From positions 96,123-160,122 of the forward strand of contig LGYU01000031.1 in the NCBI GenBank assembly GCA_001302245.1: a DNA stretch of 64,000 nucleotides. Direction: 5' to 3'. Both the position numbers and the translations under genes were made by a program. A model generated the notes under the pieces. The model was not told the origin of the DNA and searched no databases. It saw only the letters and a program-made list of their open reading frames with translations. The DNA comes from Chitinophagaceae bacterium PMP191F. Lineage in GTDB: Bacteria; Bacteroidota; Bacteroidia; Chitinophagales; Chitinophagaceae. Below are positions 1-9,425 of the stretch, one piece after another. Within the stretch, counting starts at the first letter, position 1; every line of letters begins with the position of its first letter.

Positions 1-1209
1 CTGCGCGACCTGGGCAATACAGTAGTAGTAGTGGAGCACGATGAAATGATGATGCGTGAGGCTGATTTCATTATTGATATGGGGCCGCTGGCCTCACATC
101 TTGGCGGTGAAGTTGTGGCTTCCGGTAATTATGATGAACTGGTGGCCAACCCGAAAAGCCTGACTGGTAAATACCTGAAAGGTGAGCTGACCATTGATCC
201 GCCTGCAAAAACGCGTAAGTGGAACCGCTCAGTAACAGTAGAAGGTGCAAGACAGAATAACCTGAAAGATATTACTGTACAGTTTCCGTTGAATGTGCTG
301 AGTGTGGTAAGTGGCGTAAGTGGCAGTGGTAAAACAACCCTGGTAAAACAGATCCTATATCCTGCGCTGAAAAAGCTGAAGGGCGAGCCTGCTGATAAAG
401 TGGGTATGCACAAAGTAGTAAGCGGTGATATCGAATATATTTCACAGATAGAAATGGTGGATCAGAATCCCATTGGTAAATCATCGCGCAGTAACCCGGT
501 TACGTACATTAAAGCATATGATGAGATCAGGGAGTTGTATTCCAAACAACCTTTGAGTAAGCTGCGTGGTTTTCAACCGAAACATTTTTCATTCAACGTA
601 GATGGTGGTCGCTGTGATACCTGTAAAGGTGAAGGCGAGCAGATTGTTGAAATGCAGTTCCTGGCAGACGTACATCTTACTTGTGAAGTATGTGGCGGTA
701 AAAAATTCAAAGAAGAGGTACTGGAAGTAACCTACCGCGAAAAGAATATTTATGATGTGCTGGAAATGAGTGTGGATGATGCGCTGGCATTTTTTAAAGA
801 TGAGAAAGATATCGTGAATAAGATCCAGCCGTTGAGCAGTGTAGGCCTGGGCTATGTAAAACTGGGCCAGTCATCCGACACGCTTTCGGGTGGTGAGGCA
901 CAACGTGTAAAACTGGCTTCTTTCTTAGGAAAGGGTAAAAGCCAGGGACATATCCTGTTCATTTTTGACGAGCCTACTACCGGTTTGCACTTTCACGATA
1001 TCAAGAAGCTGCTGGCATCTTTCAATGCATTGATAGACCAGGGGCATTCCATACTGGTAATAGAACACAATACAGACGTTATTAAAAGCGCTGATTGGGT
1101 AATTGACCTGGGACCAGAAGCCGGCGATGGTGGCGGAAATATTGTGTATACCGGCTTGCCGAAGGGATTAAAGGATTGTAAGGAAAGCAAAACAGGAAAA
1201 TTTCTGTAA
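1..1209 (+). CDS. uvrA: UvrA excinuclease ATPase, 3' part only
   Basis: This is the C-terminal part (about 402 residues) of UvrA, the damage-recognition ATPase of nucleotide excision repair; the reading frame is open from base 1, so the gene starts outside the window. Visible are the end of the first ABC domain (VVVVEHDEMM, then the D-loop/H-loop region), the second Walker A (SGVSGSGKTTL, about residue 105), a zinc-finger CxxC pair (CDTC ... CEVCGG), the ABC signature (TLSGGEAQRVKLA), Walker B (FIFDEPTTGLH) and the end motif VIEHN...DWVIDLGPEAGDGGG. All expected motifs are intact. Chitinophagaceae often carry more than one UvrA paralogue and the visible part does not decide which one this is. 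A strong hairpin terminator follows. Confidence 0.95.
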   Translation: MRDLGNTVVVVEHDEMMMREADFIIDMGPLASHLGGEVVASGNYDELVANPKSLTGKYLKGELTIDPPAKTRKWNRSVTVEGARQNNLKDITVQFPLNVLSVVSGVSGSGKTTLVKQILYPALKKLKGEPADKVGMHKVVSGDIEYISQIEMVDQNPIGKSSRSNPVTYIKAYDEIRELYSKQPLSKLRGFQPKHFSFNVDGGRCDTCKGEGEQIVEMQFLADVHLTCEVCGGKKFKEEVLEVTYREKNIYDVLEMSVDDALAFFKDEKDIVNKIQPLSSVGLGYVKLGQSSDTLSGGEAQRVKLASFLGKGKSQGHILFIFDEPTTGLHFHDIKKLLASFNALIDQGHSILVIEHNTDVIKSADWVIDLGPEAGDGGGNIVYTGLPKGLKDCKESKTGKFL

Positions 1210-1277
1210 CGTGTTACAATGAGAAGCACGGCTGGTTGCCTGTTGTAGTTACTTAATAAGTGTTACCTTACTAAATA

Positions 1278-1310
1278 ACAAAGCCCGGAACGATGCGCTC
1301 CGGGCTTTGT
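1278..1310. terminator. bidirectional hairpin terminator
   Basis: A 12-bp perfect inverted repeat (ACAAAGCCCGGA / TCCGGGCTTTGT) with a 9-base loop lies between the convergent uvrA and T9SS-protein genes and can serve both strands. Confidence 0.75.
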
Positions 1311-1350
1311 ACTGTGTGTGCTTATTAACTTACAATAGCTTAATGCGCTA

Positions 1351-2223
1351 TTACTCTTTTACCAATTTGAAAGTCTGCTCTTTAATACGCAGAATGTAAA
1401 TGCCACGTGGAGTAGTGGGATCTACAGTGATAGCGTTAGAACCGGAAACACTAAAGTTGATCTGTTTGCCGGCAACATCATAAATGCGGATGTTCTGTTT
1501 GTTTACATCAGTAGCTGCAACACCTACCAACTGTACATCAGAACGGAATGGGTTAGGGAAAACAGACAATGATGTAGCAACACCATTTTTGTTGTTCACG
1601 TATACCACTTTTGAATATTCAAAAGTGCCGTCAATATCTACCATTTTCAAACGGTAGTAAGCTGCGCTGCTACCCAGTTGTGCATCAGCAAAAGTGTACT
1701 TTACAAACTCTACAGAGTTGCCTTTTGATTTTACAGAACCGATAGTGGTAAAGTTTTTACCGTCAGTGCTGCGCTGGATCTGGTATTCGTCGCTGCGCAA
1801 TTCAGTAGAAGAAACCCACTGTAGGTTAGCAGTACTGTTCTTTACTTCTGCTTTGAATGAAGACAGGATGATGGGCAGTGTGGATATCTCGCCAACGTCT
1901 GCAATTTTAGTACCTGTCAGCGAACATACTGAACCGTCTGGTTTGGTCAGTATTACTGCTGTAACGGTAGAGCTGCAATCAAAGAATACAGTTCCGTCGC
2001 CCCAGTTGTCAGTTGAGTTTTCACTTACGTTAATACGGGTACCGTTGCTATACACGTGAATATTAGCACCGGCAATACCGCCGCTTACAAATACAAAGCA
2101 TTTGTTTTGATTTTTGTACTTGTAGGGGTAAACTCTGGCCGTAGCACAGCTTTGGGCCTGAGATTGGAAAAAGGTAACGCATAACAGAATAAGCACACAG
2201 AGGTTTGTGTAAATTTTTTTCAT
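1351..2223 (-). CDS. secreted protein with T9SS type A sorting domain
   Basis: A 290-residue exported protein. It begins with a clear signal peptide (MKK start, hydrophobic stretch, cleavage near SQAQ-S, about residue 24). The N-terminal about 90 residues are cysteine-containing and not recognised. Residues about 115-205 resemble the fibronectin-like module common in Bacteroidota surface proteins (LQWVSSTELRSDEYQIQRSTDGKNF, YYRLKMVDIDG). The last about 75 residues are a classical T9SS type A sorting domain: VFPNPF, then IRIYDVAGK, then RGIYILRI and a final KLVKE. The protein is therefore expected to be moved to the cell surface or medium by the type IX system. Function unknown; perhaps an adhesin or short structural protein. 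Transcribed alone, convergent with uvrA. Confidence 0.88.
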   Translation of the reverse strand: MKKIYTNLCVLILLCVTFFQSQAQSCATARVYPYKYKNQNKCFVFVSGGIAGANIHVYSNGTRINVSENSTDNWGDGTVFFDCSSTVTAVILTKPDGSVCSLTGTKIADVGEISTLPIILSSFKAEVKNSTANLQWVSSTELRSDEYQIQRSTDGKNFTTIGSVKSKGNSVEFVKYTFADAQLGSSAAYYRLKMVDIDGTFEYSKVVYVNNKNGVATSLSVFPNPFRSDVQLVGVAATDVNKQNIRIYDVAGKQINFSVSGSNAITVDPTTPRGIYILRIKEQTFKLVKE

Positions 2224-2516
2224 TTTACAGCAATTTGGATGAATGATAAGTGGTCAAAGGCTTATCATAGCAATAGAGGACATGTAGCGAGACAAGGTAA
2301 TAGTTACCCGATGCAGTTTTTGAAAGGAATTAAGAATATGGCAGTTTTCAGATAGGAATTAAGACAGTAAGAGCCGGCAAGGTATATAAAAAGTTTGGAT
2401 GGTGCAAGCGTTGCGGATTAAAATAAAGGATATCAAAATACGCTATTCGCTGGTTTTTAACATAATCAATGCAAAACCTGCCGTTTATTTGCAGCAACAG
2501 TTATCGTAAACATTTC

Positions 2517-3008
2517 ATGAAGCCATTTTTTTTACTGGTATTATTATTTTTGGGTACAGGTGTATATGCGCAGCAACTGGCTGTACCCGATCTGCTGACC
2601 ATTGTAAATGCGTCTGTAAAAACCATTGATACTACGCTTAAAAAGAAAGGCTATCGCCTGATGAAGAAGGAGGTGGATTCGTCCAGCGCCTTTTACCAGT
2701 ATTCTACCTTTGATGTGGATGATGAAAAGAACCTGCCCAATATCCGTACGCTTACTTTTATGGATGTAACTGTACGCAACTTATCCAGCAGGCTGGTAAC
2801 CTATCGTACCTATAATAAGGAAGAATACCAGGAAATAGCATCTTACCTGTTGTCGCACAATTATCATTCAACAGGCTATTTTGATTTTAAAGAATCAAAG
2901 CATACGCTGTACAGCAATGGTGAGGAGACCATCCGGGTTAAAGTGATCGATACACAACAGAAAACAAAAAAGAAGATCGTGGCGTATGAGCTGGAACTGG
3001 GTAAATAA
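2517..3008 (+). CDS. secreted protein of unknown function
   Basis: A 163-residue protein starting with a signal peptide (MKPFFLLVLLFLGTGVYAQQ; cleavage after about residue 18). The upstream in-frame ATG at 2469 would put 16 mostly polar residues before it and hide the signal, so the start at 2517 is chosen. The mature part is a mixed alpha/beta domain with many Tyr, Lys and Thr residues; no catalytic motif is recognised. It stands alone and is followed by a strong terminator shared with the convergent DUF4293 gene. A periplasmic protein is the only safe statement. Confidence 0.7.
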   Translation: MKPFFLLVLLFLGTGVYAQQLAVPDLLTIVNASVKTIDTTLKKKGYRLMKKEVDSSSAFYQYSTFDVDDEKNLPNIRTLTFMDVTVRNLSSRLVTYRTYNKEEYQEIASYLLSHNYHSTGYFDFKESKHTLYSNGEETIRVKVIDTQQKTKKKIVAYELELGK

Positions 3009-3056
3009 ACCAGCACTGATAACAGGTGAATAGTTCAATACTGACATCGTATACAT

Positions 3057-3088
3057 GAAAAAGGATCATCATCTGATGATCCTTTTTC
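3057..3088. terminator. bidirectional hairpin terminator
   Basis: A 15-bp perfect inverted repeat (GAAAAAGGATCATCA / TGATGATCCTTTTTC, loop TC) with A- and T-tracts at its ends sits between convergent genes. Confidence 0.85.
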
Positions 3089-3108
3089 AATATTATCAGT
3101 TACTACTG

Positions 3109-3525
3109 TTAACGTAACCTGTCGATATTTCTTATCAGCTTTTCATCCTTGTAAATACCACGTGAAGCCAGTACCAGCAATATGGGAATTACAAATACCA
3201 GTATGCAGGTAAGGGTATAATTGCCCTGCAGGTATTTCTTTGCTTCTGAAAAGAACAGTACAATGTTTACAACAGACACCAGTATGGCTATCAGTGTAAG
3301 CCGTAGCTGCAGCTTGCGGTTCTTGTACAGGAATACACTGATCAGTGCCAGCAGGCCTGTGGCCACTGTAAGGATCAGCAAAAATGTATTGGAGCGTGCT
3401 GTAAGCTCCTGAAATACCGGCTGGTTATTGACAGAGAGATTACCACTGTAAAATGAAAAATTCATTGTAAGAAATGCTGCCACGGCAGCCAGCAGTAACC
3501 AGATAGTTTGTTTACGTTGTAACAT
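3109..3525 (-). CDS. DUF4293 family membrane protein
   Basis: A 138-residue integral membrane protein with the start MLQRKQTIWLLL typical of DUF4293, a family found in Bacteroidota. Four hydrophobic segments are visible at about residues 7-25, 48-65, 74-92 and 104-121, separated by short charged loops, and the C-terminus (DEKLIRNIDRLR) is cytoplasm-like. Function of the family is unknown. It lies 10 bp downstream of glyA on the same strand and is probably its co-transcribed partner. Confidence 0.85.
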   Translation of the reverse strand: MLQRKQTIWLLLAAVAAFLTMNFSFYSGNLSVNNQPVFQELTARSNTFLLILTVATGLLALISVFLYKNRKLQLRLTLIAILVSVVNIVLFFSEAKKYLQGNYTLTCILVFVIPILLVLASRGIYKDEKLIRNIDRLR

Positions 3526-3535
3526 AAATACAGGT

Positions 3536-4816
3536 TTAGCCCAATTCGGGATACAATGGGAACTGTTGCATAAATTCTTTCACTTTACCTTTCACCGCTT
3601 CAATTTTCTGTTCATCTTCGGTGTTGGTCAGTACTTCATCAATCAGTCCTACTACGGTTTCCATATGCGCTTCTTTCATCCCCCTGGTAGTGATGGAAGG
3701 CACACCTACACGGATACCTGAAGTAACAAAGGGTGATTTGTCATCAAAAGGTACTGCATTTTTATTTAATGTGATATGCGCTTTATCCAGTGTTTCCTGT
3801 GCTTTTTTACCTGTGAGGTTTTTATTGCGCAGATCGATCAGCATCAGGTGGTTATCGGTACCGCCGCTGATAAGGTTATAGCCACGGCTTACCAGTGCTT
3901 TGGCCATTGCCTGTGCATTGCTGACGATCTGTTTGGCGTATGTTGTAAAATCATCAGTCAGGATTTCACCAAATGCTACTGCTTTTGCTGCAATAACGTG
4001 TTCTAATGGTCCGCCCTGCATACCGGGAAATACAGCCAGGTCCAGCAATGCGCTCATAGAACGGATATTACCTTTCGGATCTTTAATACCGAATGGATTA
4101 TCAAAATCATTGCGCATCATAATAACGCCACCACGTGGGCCGCGCAATGTTTTGTGCGTAGTTGAAGTAACAATATGACAATGATCGAACGGATCATTCA
4201 GCAAACCTTTGGCAATTAAACCGGCGGGGTGTGCAATATCTGCCATTACCAACGCTCCGATTTCGTCGGCCACGGCACGGATGCGTGCATAATCCCAATC
4301 GCGGCTATAGGCAGAAGCACCGCAGATGATCATTTTGGGTTTTTCAGCACGGGCAGTAGCTTCCAGTTGTTCATAATCGACCAACCCTGTTTCTTTTTTT
4401 ACACCATAAAACAATGCCTGGTAGTTTTTACCGCTAAAGTTGGCAGGGCTGCCATGCGTTAAGTGTCCGCCCATGCTCAGGTCAAGACCCAGTATTTTGT
4501 CGCCGGGTTTCAGACAGGCCAGGAACACTGCTGTATTGGCCTGTGCGCCACTGTGCGGCTGCACATTGGCCCATGAAGCGTTAAATACTTTTTTTAAACG
4601 CTCAATAGCGAGGGTTTCAATTTCATCTATCACTTCGCAACCACCGTAATAGCGTTTGCCGGGATAGCCTTCCGCATACTTGTTGGTAGGTACAGAGCCC
4701 ATGGCCTGCATTACCTGGTAAGATGTAAAGTTTTCGGAAGCAATGAGTTCAATGCCGTTGCGCTGACGGGCTAACTCTTTGTTGATGAGGTCAAAAACCA
4801 AGGTGTCTTTTTGCAT
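3536..4816 (-). CDS. glyA: serine hydroxymethyltransferase
   Basis: GlyA interconverts serine and glycine with tetrahydrofolate, using pyridoxal phosphate; cytoplasmic one-carbon metabolism. The 426-residue product has the family's N-terminal [16 protein letters not shown], the substrate and cofactor loops ([24 protein letters not shown]), and the PLP-lysine motif [13 protein letters not shown] near residue 220. Length fits the family. I start at the ATG of MQKDTLVFD (4816) because the six extra residues available from 4834 (MAYFCA) have no counterpart in the family. It probably forms a two-gene unit with the DUF4293 gene 10 bp downstream. Confidence 0.96.
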   Translation of the reverse strand: MQKDTLVFDLINKELARQRNGIELIASENFTSYQVMQAMGSVPTNKYAEGYPGKRYYGGCEVIDEIETLAIERLKKVFNASWANVQPHSGAQANTAVFLACLKPGDKILGLDLSMGGHLTHGSPANFSGKNYQALFYGVKKETGLVDYEQLEATARAEKPKMIICGASAYSRDWDYARIRAVADEIGALVMADIAHPAGLIAKGLLNDPFDHCHIVTSTTHKTLRGPRGGVIMMRNDFDNPFGIKDPKGNIRSMSALLDLAVFPGMQGGPLEHVIAAKAVAFGEILTDDFTTYAKQIVSNAQAMAKALVSRGYNLISGGTDNHLMLIDLRNKNLTGKKAQETLDKAHITLNKNAVPFDDKSPFVTSGIRVGVPSITTRGMKEAHMETVVGLIDEVLTNTEDEQKIEAVKGKVKEFMQQFPLYPELG

Positions 4817-5213
4817 GGCGCAAAAATAGGCCAATGAGAAATAAATATGAAATAAGAAGTGGGTGGAGCGTTCGTAAGTGAGGAAGATGTGATTTGTTGA
4901 TGGCTTGATGGTTATATAGCTTGATTGTTATGGAATCATAAAGCCGGAAGTCCGAAGTCTGAAAAGCCGCGAACTTCGAACAGCAGGCGAAACCGCAGCG
5001 ACCCCTCACGTCTCACGATTGACGTTTCACGAAACCTGAAACAGGCTTGCCGATTCACCAGTTTTCACTACTTTCACAGTTTTGAAAAAGGTAAACGCAT
5101 TTGTTTTTCAATAAAACGGCCCCGGTTTGCAGTGAACAGGAAAGGAGTGGCATGTAGCATGCAGGGTAATACCCGGACGTTTTTACCGGTGGCTGAAAGA
5201 CAACTATTTTTCA
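4817..5213. other. intergenic region with heptamer repeats
   Basis: About 400 bp between divergent glyA and the nucleotidyltransferase gene. No convincing gene. It holds a short-period repeat at 5004-5031 (four 7-base units CCTCACG, TCTCACG, ATTGACG, TTTCACG) and a neighbouring AAGTCCGAAGTCTGAA stretch at 4947-4964. Such low-complexity strings look like dispersed intergenic repeats rather than coding sequence. Confidence 0.5.
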
Positions 5214-6212
5214 ATGAAAGCGATTATTCCCGTAGCAGGTGCAGGCACCAAGTTACGACCACATACTTATACACAACCAAAGGCTTTGATCCCGCTTGCG
5301 GGCAAAACAATCCTCAGTTTTATTGTTGACCAGCTTTGTGAAGCCGGCTTTAAGGAATTCATTTTTATTGTTGGTTACCTGGGCGATAAGATCCAGGATT
5401 ATGTTCGGGAAAAATATCCTGATCTGCAGGTGCACTTTGTGCACCAGGGCGATCGGTCCGGTATTGGTCATGCTATTTTGCTGACGCGCCACATAGTAGG
5501 TGATGATGAAATATTTGTGGTGCTGGGTGATACTATCTGCGAGTATGATGTAAAAGAAGTACTGGCCATGCCCTGTTCGGGACTGTGTGTAAAACGGGTG
5601 GATGATCCGCGCGATTTTGGTGTGGCCGAGCTGGGCGAAGATGGTTACATCAGCCGGGTGGTAGAGAAACCACAGATCCCCAAATCGAACATGGCGCTGG
5701 TTGGTATTTACCGTATTAAAGAAACTTCGTTCCTCTTTAGTTGTCTTGAGAACAACATTCGTAACCAGGTAAAAAGCAGGGGCGAATTCAGTATTACCGA
5801 TGCTATTGAATGTATGATACAGCATGGGGCTAAATTCAAGGCATTTAAGGTGCAGAACTGGTTTGACTGTGGTAAAAAAGAAACCCTGCTGGAATCGAAC
5901 GCCACCCTGTTGAAAAAAATAGGCGCCAATATTGCCCCGGAACATCATTTTGAGAATACCATTATCATTCAACCGGTTAGCGTAGCGCCAGGCTGTGATA
6001 TCAAAAATTCTATTATTGGTCCTAATGTGGCCATTGGTGAAAAGACGACCATCAATTACTCCATTATCAAGAACTCCATTATCGGTTCATTTGCAGACCT
6101 CTACGACATTGTATTAACACATTCTCTGATAGGAAGTGATACCGAAGTAAAGGGCGAATCCCGCAGCCTGAACATTGGTGACAATACGGAAATAGACCTC
6201 GGCGAGTCATGA
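5214..6212 (+). CDS. sugar-1-phosphate nucleotidyltransferase (glucose-1-phosphate thymidylyltransferase-like)
   Basis: A 332-residue enzyme of the NTP_transferase family, which joins an NTP and a sugar-1-phosphate to give an NDP-sugar for cell-surface polysaccharides. The N-terminus has the nucleotide-binding motif MKAIIPVAGAGTKLRPHTYTQPKAL, followed by VLGDTI (metal-binding Asp) and the VVEKP motif (about residues 146-150). The last about 90 residues contain hexapeptide-like repeats (IIGPNVAIGEKTTI, SIIKNSIIGSF) that form a left-handed beta-helix. A conserved lysine replaces the usual Arg in GxGTRLRP. Nucleotide and sugar specificity cannot be read with confidence; thymidylyl or uridylyl transfer are both possible. 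Single gene. Confidence 0.88.
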   Translation: MKAIIPVAGAGTKLRPHTYTQPKALIPLAGKTILSFIVDQLCEAGFKEFIFIVGYLGDKIQDYVREKYPDLQVHFVHQGDRSGIGHAILLTRHIVGDDEIFVVLGDTICEYDVKEVLAMPCSGLCVKRVDDPRDFGVAELGEDGYISRVVEKPQIPKSNMALVGIYRIKETSFLFSCLENNIRNQVKSRGEFSITDAIECMIQHGAKFKAFKVQNWFDCGKKETLLESNATLLKKIGANIAPEHHFENTIIIQPVSVAPGCDIKNSIIGPNVAIGEKTTINYSIIKNSIIGSFADLYDIVLTHSLIGSDTEVKGESRSLNIGDNTEIDLGES

Positions 6213-6382
6213 CAATTTGATAAAAAATTAGACGGTAGTCCTGCTCCTTATTGAGCAGAATTCAGTATCTTTCATCCGCCAAACAAACTGTTTCACTACC
6301 TGTTTCTTTTAAAACGGACAGGCAGTATGCAGCAATCAACGGAATTCCGTCTTGCCGACCTAACCTTAAAAAACTCTTTCAT

Positions 6383-6796
6383 ATGAGAGTCGGGAAAATT
6401 TCACTGCTATTCGCAGTTCTTTTACCTTTTTCTGCGTTTGCCACATCTGACGATAATGGTAAGGATGCCGGAAAAGCTGAGCCTGTGATATTCGGTTCCA
6501 TCACAGATGCTGCTACTAAAAAGCCTGTACAGGGCGTTACCGTTTCTATTTCATCACCTAAAGGCCAGGACAGGAAAGAATTTATTTCCGATGCAGGCGG
6601 CAATTTCAAAGTACCGCAAATGCCATTGGGTGAAGTAGTGATTGTACTGGAAAGAAAAGGATACAAAACCTACCGCAAGGAAGGTGTGGTGATCAAAGAG
6701 AATGTATCCCAACGTCTCAATTTTGACCTGGTGAGTGTGGAAGAGGAAGACGGCGATGTATTCTGGCCACTGATGCGTATGATGGATGGAGAGTAA
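6383..6796 (+). CDS. small secreted protein with carboxypeptidase-regulatory-like domain
   Basis: A 137-residue exported protein: signal peptide (MRVGKISLLFAVLLPFSAFA, about 20 residues), a short acidic linker and one beta-sandwich of the carboxypeptidase-regulatory-like type (VIFGSITDAATKKPVQGVTVSI ... DAGGNFKVPQMPLGE ... VVLERKGYKTYRKEGV). The C-terminus is acidic (VSVEEEDGDVFWP). In this phylum the domain is usually the N-terminal part of SusC-like receptors, but here it stands alone. The start at 6383 is taken because the in-frame ATG at 6251 would bury the signal peptide. Followed by a strong terminator. Confidence 0.78.
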   Translation: MRVGKISLLFAVLLPFSAFATSDDNGKDAGKAEPVIFGSITDAATKKPVQGVTVSISSPKGQDRKEFISDAGGNFKVPQMPLGEVVIVLERKGYKTYRKEGVVIKENVSQRLNFDLVSVEEEDGDVFWPLMRMMDGE

Positions 6797-6819
6797 TACA
6801 CTGAGTTCTATAAATGATC

Positions 6820-6848
6820 AGCCCCGGTAGTACTACCGGGGCTTTTTT
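6820..6848 (+). terminator. rho-independent terminator
   Basis: An 11-bp GC-rich stem (AGCCCCGGTAG / CTACCGGGGCT) followed by T6 directly downstream of the small secreted protein gene. Confidence 0.9.
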
Positions 6849-7107
6849 ATTGATAAAATTTACAGAGATATTTTTTGAATGCGTTGTTTTCATGAATGTC
6901 AAATCAAAGTCGTTGAATGAAGCTCCGGAGGAGCTACACACTTATAGCAAAGCAATTGATTTGCGTGCGGTATTCAGTTCGGGCAGGAGCTTTCTGTAAG
7001 GTATAGGTGACTCCTGACGGAGCCGGAAAACACGAACATGCATATATCTGTCAACAGGCGGCCAAGTTGTGGCCTGGCTTATTTCAATAACAGTGAATGT
7101 TAAATGA
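6849..7107. other. intergenic region, nothing recognised
   Basis: About 260 bp between a terminator and the end of the symporter gene. Open frames here have no protein-like composition, and I see no promoter box or repeat that stands out. Confidence 0.4.
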
Positions 7108-8349
7108 TCAGGCTTCAACAGGTACCGGTGGATGGTATTCTTTTTCGCTTTTGGAAATGACAATGGTGGCAACACCATTGCCGATGATGTTGGTGATGGC
7201 ACGTGCCTCACTCATAAATTTATCTACACCCAACAGAAAGGCCAGCCCTTCTACCGGTATTTTGTGCAATGCAGTAAGTGTGGAAGCCAGTACAATAAAT
7301 CCACTGCCTGTAACTCCCGCTGCGCCTTTGGAAGTGATCATCAATATGCCGATAATGCTCAGCATTTCTACAGGTGTCAGATGTACATTGTACAACTGGG
7401 CCAGGAAAATGACTGACATTGAAAGGTAAATGGAAGTACCATCGAGGTTGAAAGAATAACCTGTTGGTATTACAAGTCCAACTACAGATTTGCTGCAACC
7501 CATTTTTTCCAGCTTCTGCATAATGGATGGTAATGCAGCTTCGGAAGAAGAAGTCCCTAATACCAGCAATAATTCGGCGCGGATATATTTAAGGAACTGA
7601 ATAATGCTTTCTTTATAAAAACGCATAATACTACCCAACACCAGGAATATGAACAGGAACATGGTGATGTATACAGTGAGCATCAGTTTGCCCAATGGTA
7701 TCAGTGTTTGTAATCCGAATTTACCAATTGTATAAGCCATGCCTCCAAATGCACCAAGCGGCGCCAGGTACATCACATATTTTAAACCAGTGAACACGAT
7801 CTTAGAGATTTTTGATAAAAAGACAATTGCCTTTTCCCTGTGCCTGGAAAAACTGAGTGCAATACCGGTGATGATGGCCACTACCAATACCTGTAATGTA
7901 AAATTGTCCAGGAAAAATTTGAGCCAGCTAAATGCTTCTGCGGGGTTCCTGGTGTATTTACTGGCATCCTGGATAGGCAAACCGCTTTTGTCAATTTTAC
8001 CGGGTTGTATAAAGTGTGCTACCGCAATGCCAATAACAAGCGCCAGGGTGGTTACTACTTCAAAATATACCAGCGATTTTACACCAATGCGACCTACTTT
8101 TTTCAGATCGCCCATACCACTGATCCCTAATACAATGGTGAGAAAGATAATAGGGCCAATGAAGAGTTTGATAAGGTCTACAAAGCGTTTACCAACCTGT
8201 TCCATTTTGACACCGGTAGCGGGTGCGTAATGCCCCAGCAGGATGCCGGCTATAATAGCGATCAGCACCCAGAAGGTAAGGTTGGTAAAAATTTTGTATG
8301 CGATACTTCTCTGGGGGCCTGTAACAGGTGTAGCCGGTATTGGGTGCAT
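7108..8349 (-). CDS. dicarboxylate/amino acid:cation symporter (GltP/DctA family)
   Basis: A 413-residue inner-membrane transporter of the DAACS family, which takes up glutamate/aspartate or C4-dicarboxylates with Na+ or H+. Signatures: the serine-rich re-entrant loop LGTSSSEAALPSIMQKLEKMG (about residues 264-284), the NLDGT motif in TM7 (YSFNLDGTSIYLS, about residues 296-308) and the second hairpin region KGAAGVTGSGFIVLASTL. Eight hydrophobic segments fit the fold. Substrate cannot be told from the sequence: an Arg versus other residue choice in TM8 would help but needs an alignment. Divergent from an AraC regulator 118 bp away, which may control it. Confidence 0.93.
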   Translation of the reverse strand: MHPIPATPVTGPQRSIAYKIFTNLTFWVLIAIIAGILLGHYAPATGVKMEQVGKRFVDLIKLFIGPIIFLTIVLGISGMGDLKKVGRIGVKSLVYFEVVTTLALVIGIAVAHFIQPGKIDKSGLPIQDASKYTRNPAEAFSWLKFFLDNFTLQVLVVAIITGIALSFSRHREKAIVFLSKISKIVFTGLKYVMYLAPLGAFGGMAYTIGKFGLQTLIPLGKLMLTVYITMFLFIFLVLGSIMRFYKESIIQFLKYIRAELLLVLGTSSSEAALPSIMQKLEKMGCSKSVVGLVIPTGYSFNLDGTSIYLSMSVIFLAQLYNVHLTPVEMLSIIGILMITSKGAAGVTGSGFIVLASTLTALHKIPVEGLAFLLGVDKFMSEARAITNIIGNGVATIVISKSEKEYHPPVPVEA

Positions 8350-8466
8350 GACTTAATAAAAAAATTAAAAAACGATATTACAATTTTTTTCTGCCAACCT
8401 GAAAATCAACTGCAAGTAAATGGAGCAAAGCCGGCTGCCAGTGAATATATAGTACCTTTATTGTAT

Positions 8467-9351
8467 ATGCCGGAGTTTTGTATACCATCCGATCTTCTGA
8501 AAATAGTGCAGCATCCTCACACCGGATCTGTTACGTGTTTGCAGTATACGGCTACAGAGAGTACCATGAACAATAAAGTGATCCTGCACCAGCATTTGTT
8601 CAGTTTTTTACTGGCAGGTCAGAAAATAGTTTACTATCCGCGAAAGCATGCACAGATAGATAATGATCATTTCCTGTTGTTGTCACCCGGCAATTGCATT
8701 ATGACCGAACGGTTATTGAATACAGAAGGAATATATAAAAGCCTGCTGTTGTTTTTTGATAACCAGGTATTGACTGATTTTTTTGTAAAACATCCCGATG
8801 CATTACAGGAAGGCATCATCAGTACAGAAATGCAACAACCTTTCCTGTTGCTGGATAAGGACGATTTTATCAGGAATTATATTGCTTCCCTCAGCCTGCT
8901 TTTACAAAATACAGCCGGCATTTCACAGCAAATGGCGGTGCTGAAAGCAGAAGAGCTGTTAATGTATCTCTGTTACAAACATCCCTTGTTGATGCAATCA
9001 TACCGTGCATTGACACCGGTGGACGATGAAGAATTGAAAATAAGGAAAGTAACAGAGGCCAATATTGAGAGCAATATTTCAGTAGAAGAACTTGCGTTTT
9101 TATGTAATACCAGTGTATCTACTTTTAAACGCCGTTTTGTAAAGATCTACGGCACTTCTCCTAACAGGTGGATGCTGCAAAAAAGAATGGAGCGGGCGGC
9201 TGACCTGTTGCAATATCATGGTGAAAAACCGGCAGAGGTATATTTCAAAGTAGGATATGAAAATCTTTCCAGTTTCAGCCAGTCCTTCAAACAGGTATTT
9301 GGTGTAAGTCCCCGTGCGTTTCAGCAACAGAAATTGAACGTTCAGCCATAG
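8467..9351 (+). CDS. AraC family transcriptional regulator
   Basis: A 294-residue regulator. The C-terminal about 100 residues hold two helix-turn-helix motifs of the AraC type (ISVEELAFLCNTSVSTFKRRFVKIYG and PAEVYFKVGYENLSSFSQSFKQVFGVSPRAF). The N-terminal about 180 residues look like a cupin-like effector domain (HQHLFSFLLAGQKIVYYPRKHA, DHFLLLSPGNCIM). The frame is open back to 8230, but that would overlap the 5' end of the divergent symporter gene; the ATG at 8467 is chosen because family-like sequence starts there and a -7-like box (TACCTTTA, 8452-8459) is just upstream. It may regulate the divergent symporter; this is inference from position only. Confidence 0.88.
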   Translation: MPEFCIPSDLLKIVQHPHTGSVTCLQYTATESTMNNKVILHQHLFSFLLAGQKIVYYPRKHAQIDNDHFLLLSPGNCIMTERLLNTEGIYKSLLLFFDNQVLTDFFVKHPDALQEGIISTEMQQPFLLLDKDDFIRNYIASLSLLLQNTAGISQQMAVLKAEELLMYLCYKHPLLMQSYRALTPVDDEELKIRKVTEANIESNISVEELAFLCNTSVSTFKRRFVKIYGTSPNRWMLQKRMERAADLLQYHGEKPAEVYFKVGYENLSSFSQSFKQVFGVSPRAFQQQKLNVQP

Positions 9352-9393
9352 TTTTTGAACCGGTAGCCTAACATGCACTGTATCTACCGGGTT

Positions 9394-9401
9394 TAATTTT
9401 G
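9394..9401 (+). promoter_or_regulatory. -7 box of Bacteroidota type (PEBP gene)
   Basis: TAATTTTG matches the TAnnTTTG consensus and ends 24 bp before the ATG at 9426. No good -33 TTTG at 19-21 bp spacing is visible. Confidence 0.45.
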
Positions 9402-9425
9402 CCTTATACATTTAAATTCAAACGA

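Noticed and set aside
4821..4828. TATTTTTG box on the minus strand before glyA
   Set aside because: It is only five bases from the start codon, too close to be the -7 element of that gene.
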